DNA of 38,787 nucleotides, from assembly GCA_029269125.1 (NCBI GenBank), contig JARHXX010000034.1:1-38787 (forward strand), read 5' to 3'. Source of the DNA: Kiritimatiellaeota bacterium B1221. GTDB taxonomy: Bacteria > Verrucomicrobiota > Kiritimatiellia > SS1-B-03-39 > UBA6053. The notes below the pieces were generated by a model, which was given only the letters and a program-made list of their open reading frames with translations, was not told the origin of the DNA and ran no database searches. The translations under genes were made by a program, and so were the position numbers. Below, in pieces: positions 1-7,908 of this stretch. The stretch's first letter is position 1. The number at the start of each line of letters is the position of its first letter.

Positions 1-145
1 CAAACGGAAGGCCGTGAAAATCGGCCGCGGTCGCGCCACTGTAACCGGATACGACTTTTCAAGATCCACATCGCAGGATGGAAGGGGAAAAGAAGACCAA
101 GCCGGGTAGCCAGAAGACGTGACGGGGATCTCCAGGTGCCTCAAC
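1..145 (+). promoter_or_regulatory. Cobalamin (B12) riboswitch, 5' end cut by window edge
   Basis: The segment carries the conserved core of the cobalamin riboswitch: GCCACTGTAA at about 35-44 and a B12-box-like AGCCAGAAGACGTG at about 109-122, with GC-rich paired segments between them. The outermost P1 strand probably lies to the left of the window. It precedes the surface-protein operon starting at 195 on the same strand, so low cobalamin would be expected to switch that operon on. The segment to 190 holds the repeated GGTGCCTC motif and then the ribosome binding site. No T-run terminator is visible, so control of translation initiation is as likely as termination. Confidence 0.85.
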
Positions 146-194
146 GAAGGTGCCTCCATAACACGTGCCCCCGCGTAAGGGGTTAAGGAATAAA

Positions 195-812
195 ATGAAA
201 AAGATTCGTTTCACAGCTGTGCTTATTGCAGCTTTCTGCCTGACAGCTCACCTCCAGGCCTCTTCCATCACCAGCTTTGCCGATATCACAAATTGGGTAG
301 GCAGCGGAGCCAATCAAGCCGGTTTTGTCATCGACTTCAATGACGGCACCACCAACCAATCCTACGCTTGGGGATTCCGCTGGGACGGCAGCCAAACCGG
401 CGAAGATATGTTCCAGGCCATCGTTGCCGCCGATCCCAATCTGACTGCCACCGCCAGCAACTCCGGCTTCGGCTTCTACGTCTCCAGCATCACATACAAC
501 GATGAAGTCGACCTGCATACCTCCGACCTGGGGGCCAATGGAGGTACCGCAGATGAGTGGTGGACCTATTACACCGCCGACGGCAGCAGCACCCTTCCCG
601 CCGCCTGGACCGCCTCCGCCACCGGAGCCGACACGCGCACCCTCGCCAACAATTCCTGGGATGGCTGGAGTGCAACCGTCGATAATGCCTGGCCGGGCTC
701 CACTCCCGACAGCCCCTTGAATGCCGTACCGGAACCCTCCGCAATCGTCTTACTTTTAGCCGGGGTAGGATTGCTGTCATGGGCAAGAAAATCTCTCTCC
801 TCAAAAGCTTAA
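195..812 (+). CDS. PEP-CTERM surface protein under B12 riboswitch
   Basis: A 205-residue exported protein. The start is taken at the ATG at 195, with an AAGG ribosome binding site at 185-188; a GTG at 165 in frame adds ten polar residues ahead of the signal peptide and is less likely. A signal peptide covers about residues 1-22 (KK, then a hydrophobic stretch ending near LQA). The C-terminus has a VPEPS motif, a hydrophobic helix and a basic tail (ARKS), the PEP-CTERM sorting signal recognised by exosortase in the envelope. The middle is rich in Trp, Gly and Thr and has a GFRWDG segment; similar small exported proteins occur beside cobalamin-uptake genes in other bacteria (recalled, not searched). 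Its last 34 bases overlap the next gene. A role in binding or handling cobalamin at the surface is inferred only from the riboswitch. Confidence 0.8.
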   Translation: MKKIRFTAVLIAAFCLTAHLQASSITSFADITNWVGSGANQAGFVIDFNDGTTNQSYAWGFRWDGSQTGEDMFQAIVAADPNLTATASNSGFGFYVSSITYNDEVDLHTSDLGANGGTADEWWTYYTADGSSTLPAAWTASATGADTRTLANNSWDGWSATVDNAWPGSTPDSPLNAVPEPSAIVLLLAGVGLLSWARKSLSSKA

Positions 813-2002
813 GCCTTCTGGGGCTCAGCCTCACCCTCACCGCCCAGAATCCCTGGGCCATTGAGGTGGTGAGCTACACCCCCGGGACCACGGCCTACAG
901 CGGATACCAGGATCCGGATACAGCATTGGGGCGTCCCACCGTGGACACCTACACTGATTACACGCAACTTGACCCCGATGTTGCGGTCGTCCCCCTCTAT
1001 GCCCCTTGGGATTTCAGCGAACTGGTTTCCATTGGCGAAGGCGGCTCTCTGGTCGTAAAACTGGGGATGCCCCTAACCGATGATCCGGCCCATCCTTACG
1101 GCATCGATTTGCTGGTCTTCCCTTACACCTTTATCTCCGGCACCGGGAACTACGATCAGTACACACAAGACCCCACCCTGTTTACCCTGCCCGATGCCGA
1201 AAGCATCGGACTCTATGCCGACGGAAAAGCGGGGAAAGTTTCGTTAAGTGCCGACGGAGTCACCTGGTTTGATTTCCCGGCTTCGGAAGATTTTATGCGC
1301 CTGCTTCCGACCCTCGGAAGAGTCTGGACCGGCACCGCCTGGGGAGATCCAACCGATCCGACATTTCCTCCCAATCCCGACATCACTTTGACCGACCTGG
1401 CGGGAATGAATCTGGCTGAGCTTTGCCGCAGATACCGCGGAGGCGCCGGGGGCACCGGGTTTGACCTGGCCGACCTGATTCCCCCTCAAAGCGGCTCCCT
1501 CCCCTCCACTTTCGAATATGTCAGAATTTCAGTTCCGGATGACGGGAACGCCAACACCAACCTGCGGATTGAAATCGATGCGGTGACCGTGGTTGCGCCC
1601 GTTAGCGCTTACACCCGCTGGACCCAGAAGGAGTTCGACTGGGTGGATGATCCTGTATTCGAAACGCCCGAAGCCAACCCTGAATCTGATCCCTTTACCA
1701 ACTGGCAGGAATTTGCCCGCGGAGGAGATCCGCAGGTCGAAGAAACCAGCTTATGGTTACCCCAAATAACCCTTTCGTCAGACAGTTTGAGCTATACCCT
1801 TCCCCAAACCGCCGGAGAAGCACCTTGGGTTCTGCAGGCTTCCGAGGAATTAGGAGACAGGGCCGACTGGCAAAAACTCAGCCCGCAACCCACCGCGGCT
1901 GACAGCGTCTCTGAGGATGAGATTCACCGGGCACTTCCGATACCTCAACCCGCCGCAGAAGGCACCCAATTCTACAGACTGCTGCTGGAGGATCCCTTAT
2001 GA
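779..2002 (+). CDS. Large exported protein of the B12-controlled operon
   Basis: A 407-residue secreted protein with a signal peptide (MGKK followed by a Leu/Ser-rich hydrophobic core to about residue 23). Residues about 30-75 contain the YSGYQDPDTALGRPT segment, and about 100-130 a GGSLVVKLG..DDPAHPYGIDLLVF stretch. This pattern is seen in beta-sandwich surface proteins found with cobalamin transport genes. The C-terminal part (from about residue 290) looks like an immunoglobulin-type or anchoring extension. There is no PEP-CTERM tail, so it may be released or held by a partner. It starts inside the preceding gene (34-base overlap) and its stop overlaps the next start by four bases, so the three genes are probably translationally coupled. 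Direct binding of cobalamin is not shown by the sequence. Confidence 0.7.
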   Translation: MGKKISLLKSLSLLGLSLTLTAQNPWAIEVVSYTPGTTAYSGYQDPDTALGRPTVDTYTDYTQLDPDVAVVPLYAPWDFSELVSIGEGGSLVVKLGMPLTDDPAHPYGIDLLVFPYTFISGTGNYDQYTQDPTLFTLPDAESIGLYADGKAGKVSLSADGVTWFDFPASEDFMRLLPTLGRVWTGTAWGDPTDPTFPPNPDITLTDLAGMNLAELCRRYRGGAGGTGFDLADLIPPQSGSLPSTFEYVRISVPDDGNANTNLRIEIDAVTVVAPVSAYTRWTQKEFDWVDDPVFETPEANPESDPFTNWQEFARGGDPQVEETSLWLPQITLSSDSLSYTLPQTAGEAPWVLQASEELGDRADWQKLSPQPTAADSVSEDEIHRALPIPQPAAEGTQFYRLLLEDPL

Positions 2003-2712
2003 AACGGGGATTTACGCTGATCGAAATGCTGGTGGTTTCCGCAATCATTTCTTTACTGATCAGCTTACTCGTCCCCGTGACCTCCTCTGTGCTGGAACGC
2101 GGGAAAGCCACCCAGTGTAAATCAAATCTTCGGACCATGGCCCAAGCGGTCAGCATCTACGCGACCGAACATCAGGGTTTTTTCCCTCCCGCCCTGGTTC
2201 AGTCTGGCAGTGAGACCCAGGGATGGGACTTTTTCAGCTCCGGATCCGGGAGCGATCAAGAGTTAAAGCCCGGATGGATCTGGGAAGACTACGGGATAAA
2301 CCACATGCTGCAGTGCCCCGGCTATTCAGGATCCGATAACTGGCAGGGTGAAGCCTACACAGGGTACAACTACAATACCAGTTACCTCGGGGGGATGAAA
2401 ACAGTGGTGCGCGGACGGGTGATTCGCGATGTGCCCAGCAGCAATATTGTACAAGTAAAAACCCCGGCCTCCACCGCCATGTTTGGGGACGGAGAATATG
2501 CCTCCGGTGCCAATAAATTTATGCGTGCGCCCTATCCCGGCGATCTCGATGCCGATTTTTCAGGACGCGCTGCGGGTACCCAGGGATTCCGCCACAACGG
2601 GCAGACGAATGTGGTGTTTGTCGATGGTCATGTCGAAAGCCGGGAACCGCTGGTCAAAGGGCAAAGCACCGGATTTTTATCCGCAGATAACGACCTGTAC
2701 GATTTGGACTAG
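1999..2712 (+). CDS. Type II secretion pseudopilin-like protein (H-X9-DG type)
   Basis: A 237-residue protein opening with MKRGFTLIEMLVVSAIIS, a type III (prepilin) signal cleaved before the Phe and followed by the hydrophobic helix typical of type IV pilins and pseudopilins. The C-terminal part has the FRHNGQTNVVFVDGHVE segment, the H-X9-DG signature of the expanded pseudopilin family common in Planctomycetes and Verrucomicrobia. It is the third gene of the B12-controlled operon (ATGA overlap). No other type II secretion genes are nearby, so it must rely on a machine encoded elsewhere. It might sit in a periplasmic pseudopilus that helps display or export the two upstream proteins; that role is inferred. 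Confidence 0.85.
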   Translation: MKRGFTLIEMLVVSAIISLLISLLVPVTSSVLERGKATQCKSNLRTMAQAVSIYATEHQGFFPPALVQSGSETQGWDFFSSGSGSDQELKPGWIWEDYGINHMLQCPGYSGSDNWQGEAYTGYNYNTSYLGGMKTVVRGRVIRDVPSSNIVQVKTPASTAMFGDGEYASGANKFMRAPYPGDLDADFSGRAAGTQGFRHNGQTNVVFVDGHVESREPLVKGQSTGFLSADNDLYDLD

Positions 2713-2813
2713 ACGCTTCACGGCCCCCATTACACAAATCAAATCAATTTATAAGTGCGCCCCTGCTCTTCGTTTGTTAGGATTCGCTCCTATTCAATCA
2801 CGAGGAGAAGTAT

Positions 2814-3821
2814 ATGCTTATAGCTGGAATATTTGTTGGATTTTTATGTTACGCCCTGTTCAGGGTGCTGCTCGGAGGGTTTTATACCATAAAACCGGAT
2901 GAGAGAGCCGCCATCACCAGTTTTGGACGTGCCGTCCGCCTGGGAGATGCCACCGTCACCGCGACCGATCAGCTCATTCCCGATGAGGAAAAAGAGCGCT
3001 ACAAGTATCCGGTGCTCAAAGTCGTCGGCCCCGGAGGCCCCTACTTCAAATGGCCCTGGCAACGGATCCACAAAGTGAGTATTTCCACCCAAGCGGTACA
3101 AATCACCTGGGATCCAAGCAAAGCCCAAAGCACCATCGAAGCGGTGACCAAAGACAATCTCACCACCGGCGTCAACGGACAACTCCGCTACCGGGTAAGC
3201 GAAAACAATTTGTATCCTTACCTCTTCGGTGTCACCAGTCCGCTGGAACATGTCATGGGATTTTTTGTGGCCGTTCTCCGTGAACGCATCGCCAATTTTG
3301 AAGACCCCAAAGGTGCCGAACTTTTGGCGGCCGCTACCGATGGAGAAGCAGGCGATAACGAAAGCGGAACCGCCGTCGAACTTTCCGAAGGCGTCTCCAT
3401 CAATGACCTTCGCAAAAACCTTCCCCTGCTCAACCAGTATATGGAACAACAGTGTGAGGGTACAGTAATGCGCTACGGAATTGAACTGGATGCCGCCTTG
3501 ATCACCGAGATCGATCCTCCCCCGGAAGTCGATCGCGCCCTCTCGGCCATTAACAGTACCCGCAACCAAGTGGCCGCGGATATCAGCACCGCCCGTGCGG
3601 ATGCCGAACAGCAGATCACCATGAGTAAACGCGCGGTCGACATTGCGACCAACAACGCGGAAGCCGAAGTGGCCCCGCTCAAAGAACTGGCAGCCACCCT
3701 CACCCAGGTGAAAAACGAGGGGGGCTCCGGCGCACTCAAGGCATATTTACGAAACATGCGGCTTCCCCTGCTTCAGCGGACCCGCAGAATTATTGAATCT
3801 TCCACCAATGGAGGTGTGTAA
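2814..3821 (+). CDS. SPFH/band-7 domain membrane protein 1
   Basis: A 335-residue protein with an N-terminal membrane helix (residues 1-25), then FYTIKPDERAAITSFGR, the usual opening of an SPFH (stomatin/prohibitin/flotillin/HflK) domain, which runs to about residue 245. An Ala/Glu/Gln-rich coiled segment with RADAEQQITMSKRA covers about 250-300. A strong AGGAG site sits just before the ATG at 2814. The stop codon TAATG shares a base with the next SPFH gene, so the pair is co-translated and probably forms a hetero-oligomer, as HflK and HflC do. Relative to a standard SPFH protein there is an insertion around residues 165-200 (acidic, EAGDNESGTAVELSEG). A membrane-organising or protease-modulating role is known for the family; the specific partner cannot be told. 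Confidence 0.85.
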   Translation: MLIAGIFVGFLCYALFRVLLGGFYTIKPDERAAITSFGRAVRLGDATVTATDQLIPDEEKERYKYPVLKVVGPGGPYFKWPWQRIHKVSISTQAVQITWDPSKAQSTIEAVTKDNLTTGVNGQLRYRVSENNLYPYLFGVTSPLEHVMGFFVAVLRERIANFEDPKGAELLAAATDGEAGDNESGTAVELSEGVSINDLRKNLPLLNQYMEQQCEGTVMRYGIELDAALITEIDPPPEVDRALSAINSTRNQVAADISTARADAEQQITMSKRAVDIATNNAEAEVAPLKELAATLTQVKNEGGSGALKAYLRNMRLPLLQRTRRIIESSTNGGV

Positions 3822-4744
3822 TGGATTGGTTTATCCCCGGCTTTATTATTGGATTACTACTGGTAAACGTCATTACCCGTATCGCCCGCACCTTCGGCAT
3901 GTACGCCGTTATTCAGGAATCCGAAGCGCAGGTTTTTGTGCTCTTCGGAAAAGTAAAAGGCACGCTGGACGAGCCCGGCCTCCGCTGGCCCATCAAAAAG
4001 TTTGGCCTCAGTGCACTGTTGATCCCCTTCTTCGGAAAGATCTACAAAGTGAACACCGCCATGCGCCAGCACTACTTGCGCAGTCAAATGGTGAACTCGG
4101 AAGAAGGCACCCCCATGGGCGTGGGTATCTGGTACGAAATGCAGGTCAACGATCCGGTTTCTTACCTGTTTACCAACACCAATCCCGATGGGTCTCTGCA
4201 AGCCAACGTGGCCAGCTCCACTATTTCGGTTTTGAGTAATCTTGAAATGGAAAAAATGCTGGAAGACCGCCACAGCCTCAGCCGCACCGTTCGTAAAAAC
4301 GTTTCCCCGCTTTCAGAAAAATGGGGCTACCGCCTCGGATCCGTGTATATTCGGAAAGTGGCCTTTACCGACAGCCGCATGGTGGACAACATCACCGACA
4401 AAGTGGTGAAACGCCTGGTGCAGGTCACCTCCGCCATGAAACAGGATGGTGAAAACCGGGTGGGGCTCATCCAATCCGAAACCGCCAAAAAGGTTTCCCA
4501 AAAAATGGCGGAAGCCGGTGCCGCCCGTCCGCGGGTGGTGGGAAAATCCCTCAACGAAATTTCCCAGCAGGATCCGGAAGTTATGGAAGCGGTCCTGGAA
4601 GTGATGGAAACCGAAAACCTTCTTAAATCCAAAGCGGAAGTGGATCTGGTCCCTGCCGGCGTCACCGTGATGGCAAATTTGGGAGAGGGAAAGAATACAA
4701 ATTCATCCCCATCTCAGATCCTCCCTCCTCCATTTGAGAATTAA
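3821..4744 (+). CDS. SPFH/band-7 domain membrane protein 2
   Basis: A 307-residue partner of the upstream SPFH protein. A hydrophobic N-terminal helix (residues 4-24) is followed by YAVIQESEAQVFVLFGKVKGTLDEPGLRWP, the entry strand pattern of an SPFH domain. The domain continues to about residue 210, with VRKNVSPLSEKWGYRLGSVYIRKVAF as its C-terminal part. A helical Gln/Lys/Glu-rich region follows, and the tail is Ser/Pro-rich. Its ATG overlaps the stop of the upstream gene. The two proteins differ enough that they are not a recent duplication. The gene ends six bases before the repeat array, with no T-run terminator; the array's inverted repeat may serve to end or stabilise the message. Confidence 0.8.
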   Translation: MDWFIPGFIIGLLLVNVITRIARTFGMYAVIQESEAQVFVLFGKVKGTLDEPGLRWPIKKFGLSALLIPFFGKIYKVNTAMRQHYLRSQMVNSEEGTPMGVGIWYEMQVNDPVSYLFTNTNPDGSLQANVASSTISVLSNLEMEKMLEDRHSLSRTVRKNVSPLSEKWGYRLGSVYIRKVAFTDSRMVDNITDKVVKRLVQVTSAMKQDGENRVGLIQSETAKKVSQKMAEAGAARPRVVGKSLNEISQQDPEVMEAVLEVMETENLLKSKAEVDLVPAGVTVMANLGEGKNTNSSPSQILPPPFEN

Positions 4745-4750
4745 CAGAAC

Positions 4751-5120
4751 AAAGCCAAAGGGAGCCCCGCTTGCGGGGCGAAGCCAAAGGGAATCCCGCT
4801 TGCGGGGCGAAGCCAAAGAGAATCCCGCTTGCGGGGCGAAGCCAAAGAGAATCCCGCTTGCGGGGCGAAAGCCAAAGAGAATCCCGCTTGCAGGGCGAAA
4901 GCCAAAGGGAGTCCCGCTTGCGGGGCGAAAGCCAAAGGGAGCCCCGCTTGCGGGGCGAAAGCCAAAGAGAATCCCACTTGCGGGGCGAAGCCAAAGGGAG
5001 TCCCGCTTGCGGGGCGATCCTCATATCCTGAAAAGGACCCGTCCTTCCCCACACATAATACCGGAGTCCCGCTTGCGGGGCGAACGGAATATACCCTTCG
5101 CCCCGCAAGCAGGACTCCGG
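4751..5120. repeat. REP-like tandem repeat array with terminal inverted copy
   Basis: Nine direct units of 29 or 30 bp run from 4751 to 5016. Each contains AAGCCAAAG followed by a small palindrome, CCCGCTTGCGGGGCG. A tenth partial copy lies at 5063-5082, and an inverted copy closes the array. The arms at 5061-5084 and 5097-5120 pair at 23 of 24 positions around a 12-base loop. Units differ by single bases (GAGAATCCC, GGGAGTCCC, GGGAGCCCC), so the array is not freshly amplified. It fills the gap between two convergent genes and stays open in several frames only because the unit lacks stops. Short palindromic intergenic repeats of this kind resemble REP elements. Confidence 0.85.
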
Positions 5121-5147
5121 AGGAAATAGAACAAGCGCTGGTTTTTC

Positions 5148-5531
5148 TTAAAGATCCGGATCCATCTCAAAGCGCAATTGACGCACCGCAGTTTTTCCAA
5201 ACCGCGCCTGCAATTTTTGGAGCAGCGGTACCGAAACCACCCGCTTCATTTCGTTGAGCCACACGTGATGATCCACATACACCACCAACAAGCCTTTTTC
5301 CCAACGACCCGGACGGGCATGGGCCGCATTTCCTTTTCCGGCCAGTTCTTCCCAGACCGCAGAAATTTCAGACAGACGCGTCTCCGCCTCCATGCCCATG
5401 GATTTCATAATCCCGGGAATAAAGTCACCGGCTGTACGCACGTTGTCCGGTGGAATATACCGGTAATTCGGACCATAGCGCTCCCGCTGCAGTCTCAACC
5501 ATCCAGGATCAGGCTTGAATTTGGACGCCAT
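5148..5531 (-). CDS. DUF721/DciA-like protein
   Basis: A 127-residue protein matching the DUF721 (DciA) family. The pattern is a central VWEELAGKGNAAHARP segment, then a strand with LLVVYVDHHVWLNEMKR and a helix with LLQKLQARFG. DciA is the ancestral loader of the replicative helicase in many bacteria without DnaC or DnaI. The first 25 residues are basic and Tyr/Arg-rich (WLRLQRERYGPNYRYIP), an extension that could be a nucleic-acid contact. A GAGG site lies about eight bases before the ATG. The gene begins 15 bases after the oxyR stop codon on the same strand and is probably in its operon. Family assignment is by pattern only. Confidence 0.75.
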   Translation of the reverse strand: MASKFKPDPGWLRLQRERYGPNYRYIPPDNVRTAGDFIPGIMKSMGMEAETRLSEISAVWEELAGKGNAAHARPGRWEKGLLVVYVDHHVWLNEMKRVVSVPLLQKLQARFGKTAVRQLRFEMDPDL

Positions 5532-5546
5532 CCGGCACCCTCAGCT

Positions 5547-6428
5547 TTAGACGTGTTGGGATTTAATGATATCCGCCAGAAATTCACCCAGCGGATTACG
5601 AACCCGGGCGGCATGCCAGTAGATGGAGATCGTGCGTTTGGGGATTTTTCCTGAGAAATTCTTGATCACACAAGGTCCGGAAGGACTGTTTTTCACAAAC
5701 ATTTCAGGAACCAAACTCAATCCCATTCCCAGCGCAACCAGATTATACAAGGTGGCCAACTGACTGGTGGTACAACTCACATTGCGGGTGACATTTTCAG
5801 AATTACAGAAAGCATCGATCTGCGCACTCAAACAATGCATGGGCTGCAAGACAATGGCATCTTCCCCATCCAGCATCCCGAGTTTCAATTCCCCGGTGCT
5901 GGCCAGACTGTGATGCTCGGGCAAAATGGCGAACAACTCTTCGGAAAACAGTTTTTCAGAACGCAGATGCGGCTCATCCACCGGAGGACTCATAATCGCA
6001 CAATCAATCTCGGCCCGAACCAACATTTGAGTGAGGTTTTCGGTGGTGTCTTCGCAAATATGCAATTCGGAATCCGGATAGCGTTTCCGCAATTCATTTA
6101 AAGGCTTCGGCAATAGAAAGGGAGCGATGGTCGGTATCGCGCCAATCGTCAAGCTGCCCTTTCCTTCATTCACATCCTGCTTTACAGCGTTCGATGCGGA
6201 ATTGACCTCTGCCAGAATGCGCTGTGCACGGGGCAAAAGAATTCGGCCGGAAGGGGTCATCTGCACCCGTCGGCCGAGACGGTCGAAAAGACGCTGATCC
6301 ATTTCATCCTCAAGTTTCAGAATTTGTTGACTTAAAGAAGGTTGAGTTATGCCACAGCGTTCCGCACCCCGGCTAAAGGATCCGGTCTCTGCAACAGCGA
6401 CAAAATAACGTAGTTGATGTAGTTCCAT
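5547..6428 (-). CDS. oxyR: OxyR, peroxide-sensing LysR-family regulator
   Basis: A 293-residue LysR-type regulator. The winged helix (residues 1-60) is typical: MELHQLRYFVAVAETGSFSRGAE and then TQPSLSQQILKLE. The effector domain begins at about residue 90. The key feature is HCLSAQIDAFC: the two cysteines fall at residues 199 and 208, the same positions and spacing as the redox pair Cys199-Cys208 of Escherichia coli OxyR, and the His and Leu flanking the first Cys are also kept. That makes a peroxide sensor the best call rather than a metabolite-responsive LysR protein. It is transcribed away from the O-methyltransferase gene. An OxyR-type box overlaps its own start codon, which suggests autoregulation. 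No ribosome binding site is visible. Confidence 0.85.
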   Translation of the reverse strand: MELHQLRYFVAVAETGSFSRGAERCGITQPSLSQQILKLEDEMDQRLFDRLGRRVQMTPSGRILLPRAQRILAEVNSASNAVKQDVNEGKGSLTIGAIPTIAPFLLPKPLNELRKRYPDSELHICEDTTENLTQMLVRAEIDCAIMSPPVDEPHLRSEKLFSEELFAILPEHHSLASTGELKLGMLDGEDAIVLQPMHCLSAQIDAFCNSENVTRNVSCTTSQLATLYNLVALGMGLSLVPEMFVKNSPSGPCVIKNFSGKIPKRTISIYWHAARVRNPLGEFLADIIKSQHV

Positions 6429-6456
6429 AGTTCTTATCTATATAGTTCCGAACTCC
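6427..6456. promoter_or_regulatory. OxyR-type binding box
   Basis: Bases 6427-6441 read ATAGTTCTTATCTAT, which fits the OxyR half-operator ATAGntnnnanCTAT at every fixed position. Bases 6442-6456 read ATAGTTCCGAACTCC, a second partial match. The canonical arrangement has a 7-base gap between the two blocks; here they abut, so the tetramer would have to bind a compressed site. The box covers the start codon of oxyR and lies just upstream of the divergent promoter's -35 element. Confidence 0.6.
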
Positions 6457-6458
6457 CC

Positions 6459-6487
6459 TTGACGCAAGCCGTCCCACACATTATTTA
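6459..6487 (+). promoter_or_regulatory. Predicted sigma-70 promoter of methyltransferase operon
   Basis: TTGACG (6459-6464) and TATTTA (6482-6487) are separated by 17 bases. The OxyR-type box ends two bases upstream of the -35 element, the usual position for an activating LysR protein. Confidence 0.5.
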
Positions 6488-6508
6488 TTAAACTATGTGG
6501 AATAAATT

Positions 6509-7498
6509 ATGAATATCAAAAACGTGGATTTGGTCGATTTGGCATCGGGATACTGGAAATCTTTTGCCATAGGCACAGCATTAGAATTAAATATTTTTTC
6601 AGAACTGTCTGAAAGAGAACAAGATATAGAATCTTTATCCAAAAGCATTTCCTGCGCGCCCCTGCATCTGGAAGCCTTGCTGAACAGTCTTTGCGGAATG
6701 GGACTGCTGGATAAAAAAAAGAATCACTTTTTTTTGCATCCGGATCAAAAAGCCTACCTGGACCCGAGATCTCCAGACAATATGTTGGGCGCCTTCGCCT
6801 TTAATCAGGATCTGGCAGGACTGTGGATGAAATTACCCGGCTGCATCCGCAGCGGTGAACCCGTTTTACCTGACAATCCGCACTTGGGATCCGACCCCGA
6901 TCGAACCCGGCGGTTCGTGGAAGGCATGCACAGCCGGGCGGGCCTGATGGCCCGGAACCTTCTGCCCTGCCTGCACCCCCCGGGCGGATCGAAAGTGCTG
7001 GATGTGGGAGGCGGCCCCGGCACTTTCAGTCTGAAACTTGCCGAACGGGATCCCAGTTTAGAGATCACGGTTTTGGATCTCCCTCCGGTGGTGAAAGCCG
7101 CCGCCGAAATCCATGCCGGTAATCCTGCACTTGGCTGCATCACCTTTCAAGGCGGAGATTATCACCACTGCGACTATCCCCGGAATCAGGACACGCTGCT
7201 TTATTGCGGCGCCCTCCATCAGGAACCGGATGAAGGCCTGGATGCACTCCTGGAAAAAATGAAAGCCGCCCTCAAACCCGGCGGACAACTGGTGGTGGTG
7301 GACTTAATGCTGAATCCCGATCGTTGTACCCCTGTTTATTCAGCGCTTTTTGAACTCAACATGATGCTCATGCGTCCCCACTCGAAAGTCCACACTTCCC
7401 GGGAGCTCACGCAGCGCCTGGAACACTGCGGCTTCCGTGATCTCTGCGTGTCCGACATTCCCCATACCCCCTACCGAATGGTGCAGGGTACAAAATAA
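6509..7498 (+). CDS. SAM-dependent O-methyltransferase
   Basis: A 329-residue protein of the O-methyltransferase family 2 type. Residues about 10-80 form the N-terminal winged-helix dimerisation domain (SGYWKSFAIGTALELNIF and LLNSLCGMGLL). The Rossmann methyltransferase domain follows, with the SAM-binding motif VLDVGGGPGTFS at about residue 165, an acidic end of strand 2 (VLDLPPVV), and the post-motif KPGGQLVVVDLML near residue 265. Enzymes of this fold methylate hydroxyl groups on small aromatic or polyketide-like molecules, or act in quinone and pigment pathways; the substrate is unknown here. It is divergent from oxyR and followed 75 bases later by a glutaredoxin gene. Confidence 0.8.
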   Translation: MNIKNVDLVDLASGYWKSFAIGTALELNIFSELSEREQDIESLSKSISCAPLHLEALLNSLCGMGLLDKKKNHFFLHPDQKAYLDPRSPDNMLGAFAFNQDLAGLWMKLPGCIRSGEPVLPDNPHLGSDPDRTRRFVEGMHSRAGLMARNLLPCLHPPGGSKVLDVGGGPGTFSLKLAERDPSLEITVLDLPPVVKAAAEIHAGNPALGCITFQGGDYHHCDYPRNQDTLLYCGALHQEPDEGLDALLEKMKAALKPGGQLVVVDLMLNPDRCTPVYSALFELNMMLMRPHSKVHTSRELTQRLEHCGFRDLCVSDIPHTPYRMVQGTK

Positions 7499-7573
7499 AT
7501 CAAAAGCAACACGTTGAAATTCAATGTTCAATGTTCGAATAAATATAAATCCTCTTCACCTTAAGGAAAAGCA

Positions 7574-7861
7574 ATGCCCAAGCCCGAAATCATCATCTAC
7601 TACGCCGAAGTCTGTGGTCTCTGTCACAAAGCCATGGATTTTTTCCGCTCCCGCAACTACGACTTCAACGCTTATGAAATCGGCTATGATGGCGCCAAAG
7701 ACGAATGGCTGCCTTCTGAAAACCTGGAGCGCCTGGAAAAACAAATTGGCAAATTTGATTTTGTTCCGCAAATATTCATCAACGGCACCCACATCGCCGG
7801 CTGGAAAAAGCTCGAACCCATGATTGAAAATGGAGAATTTGACGCCCTGCTCAAACAGTGA
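7574..7861 (+). CDS. Glutaredoxin-like protein
   Basis: A 95-residue thioredoxin-fold protein. The redox motif CGLC is at residues 14-17 following a beta strand (IIIYYAEV), and the cis-proline loop VPQIFINGTHIAGW lies near residues 62-75, both in glutaredoxin order. CGLC differs from the usual CPYC, so its reactivity may differ. An AAGGA site precedes the ATG. Its place after a gene divergent from oxyR fits the known coupling of OxyR to glutaredoxin (grxA in E. coli), so an OxyR-controlled thiol repair role is likely. It is followed by two esterase genes on the same strand. Confidence 0.8.
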   Translation: MPKPEIIIYYAEVCGLCHKAMDFFRSRNYDFNAYEIGYDGAKDEWLPSENLERLEKQIGKFDFVPQIFINGTHIAGWKKLEPMIENGEFDALLKQ

Positions 7862-7908
7862 TTCATTGCACGAACCCCTCCTTTACCCATCCATCCTCCC
7901 TAAAGACA

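Noticed and set aside
2844..3569. Long minus-strand frame opposite the first SPFH gene.
   Set aside because: It is the shadow of a gene with a strong ribosome binding site and recognisable domain on the plus strand.
4751..5020. Possible CRISPR array in the repeat region.
   Set aside because: Units follow one another without variable spacers; the whole 29/30-bp unit repeats, so there is nothing to serve as a spacer.
4662..5257. Overlapping repeat-rich reading frames on both strands through the array.
   Set aside because: They arise because the repeat unit lacks stops; they are low-complexity, overlap in several frames and lack ribosome binding sites.
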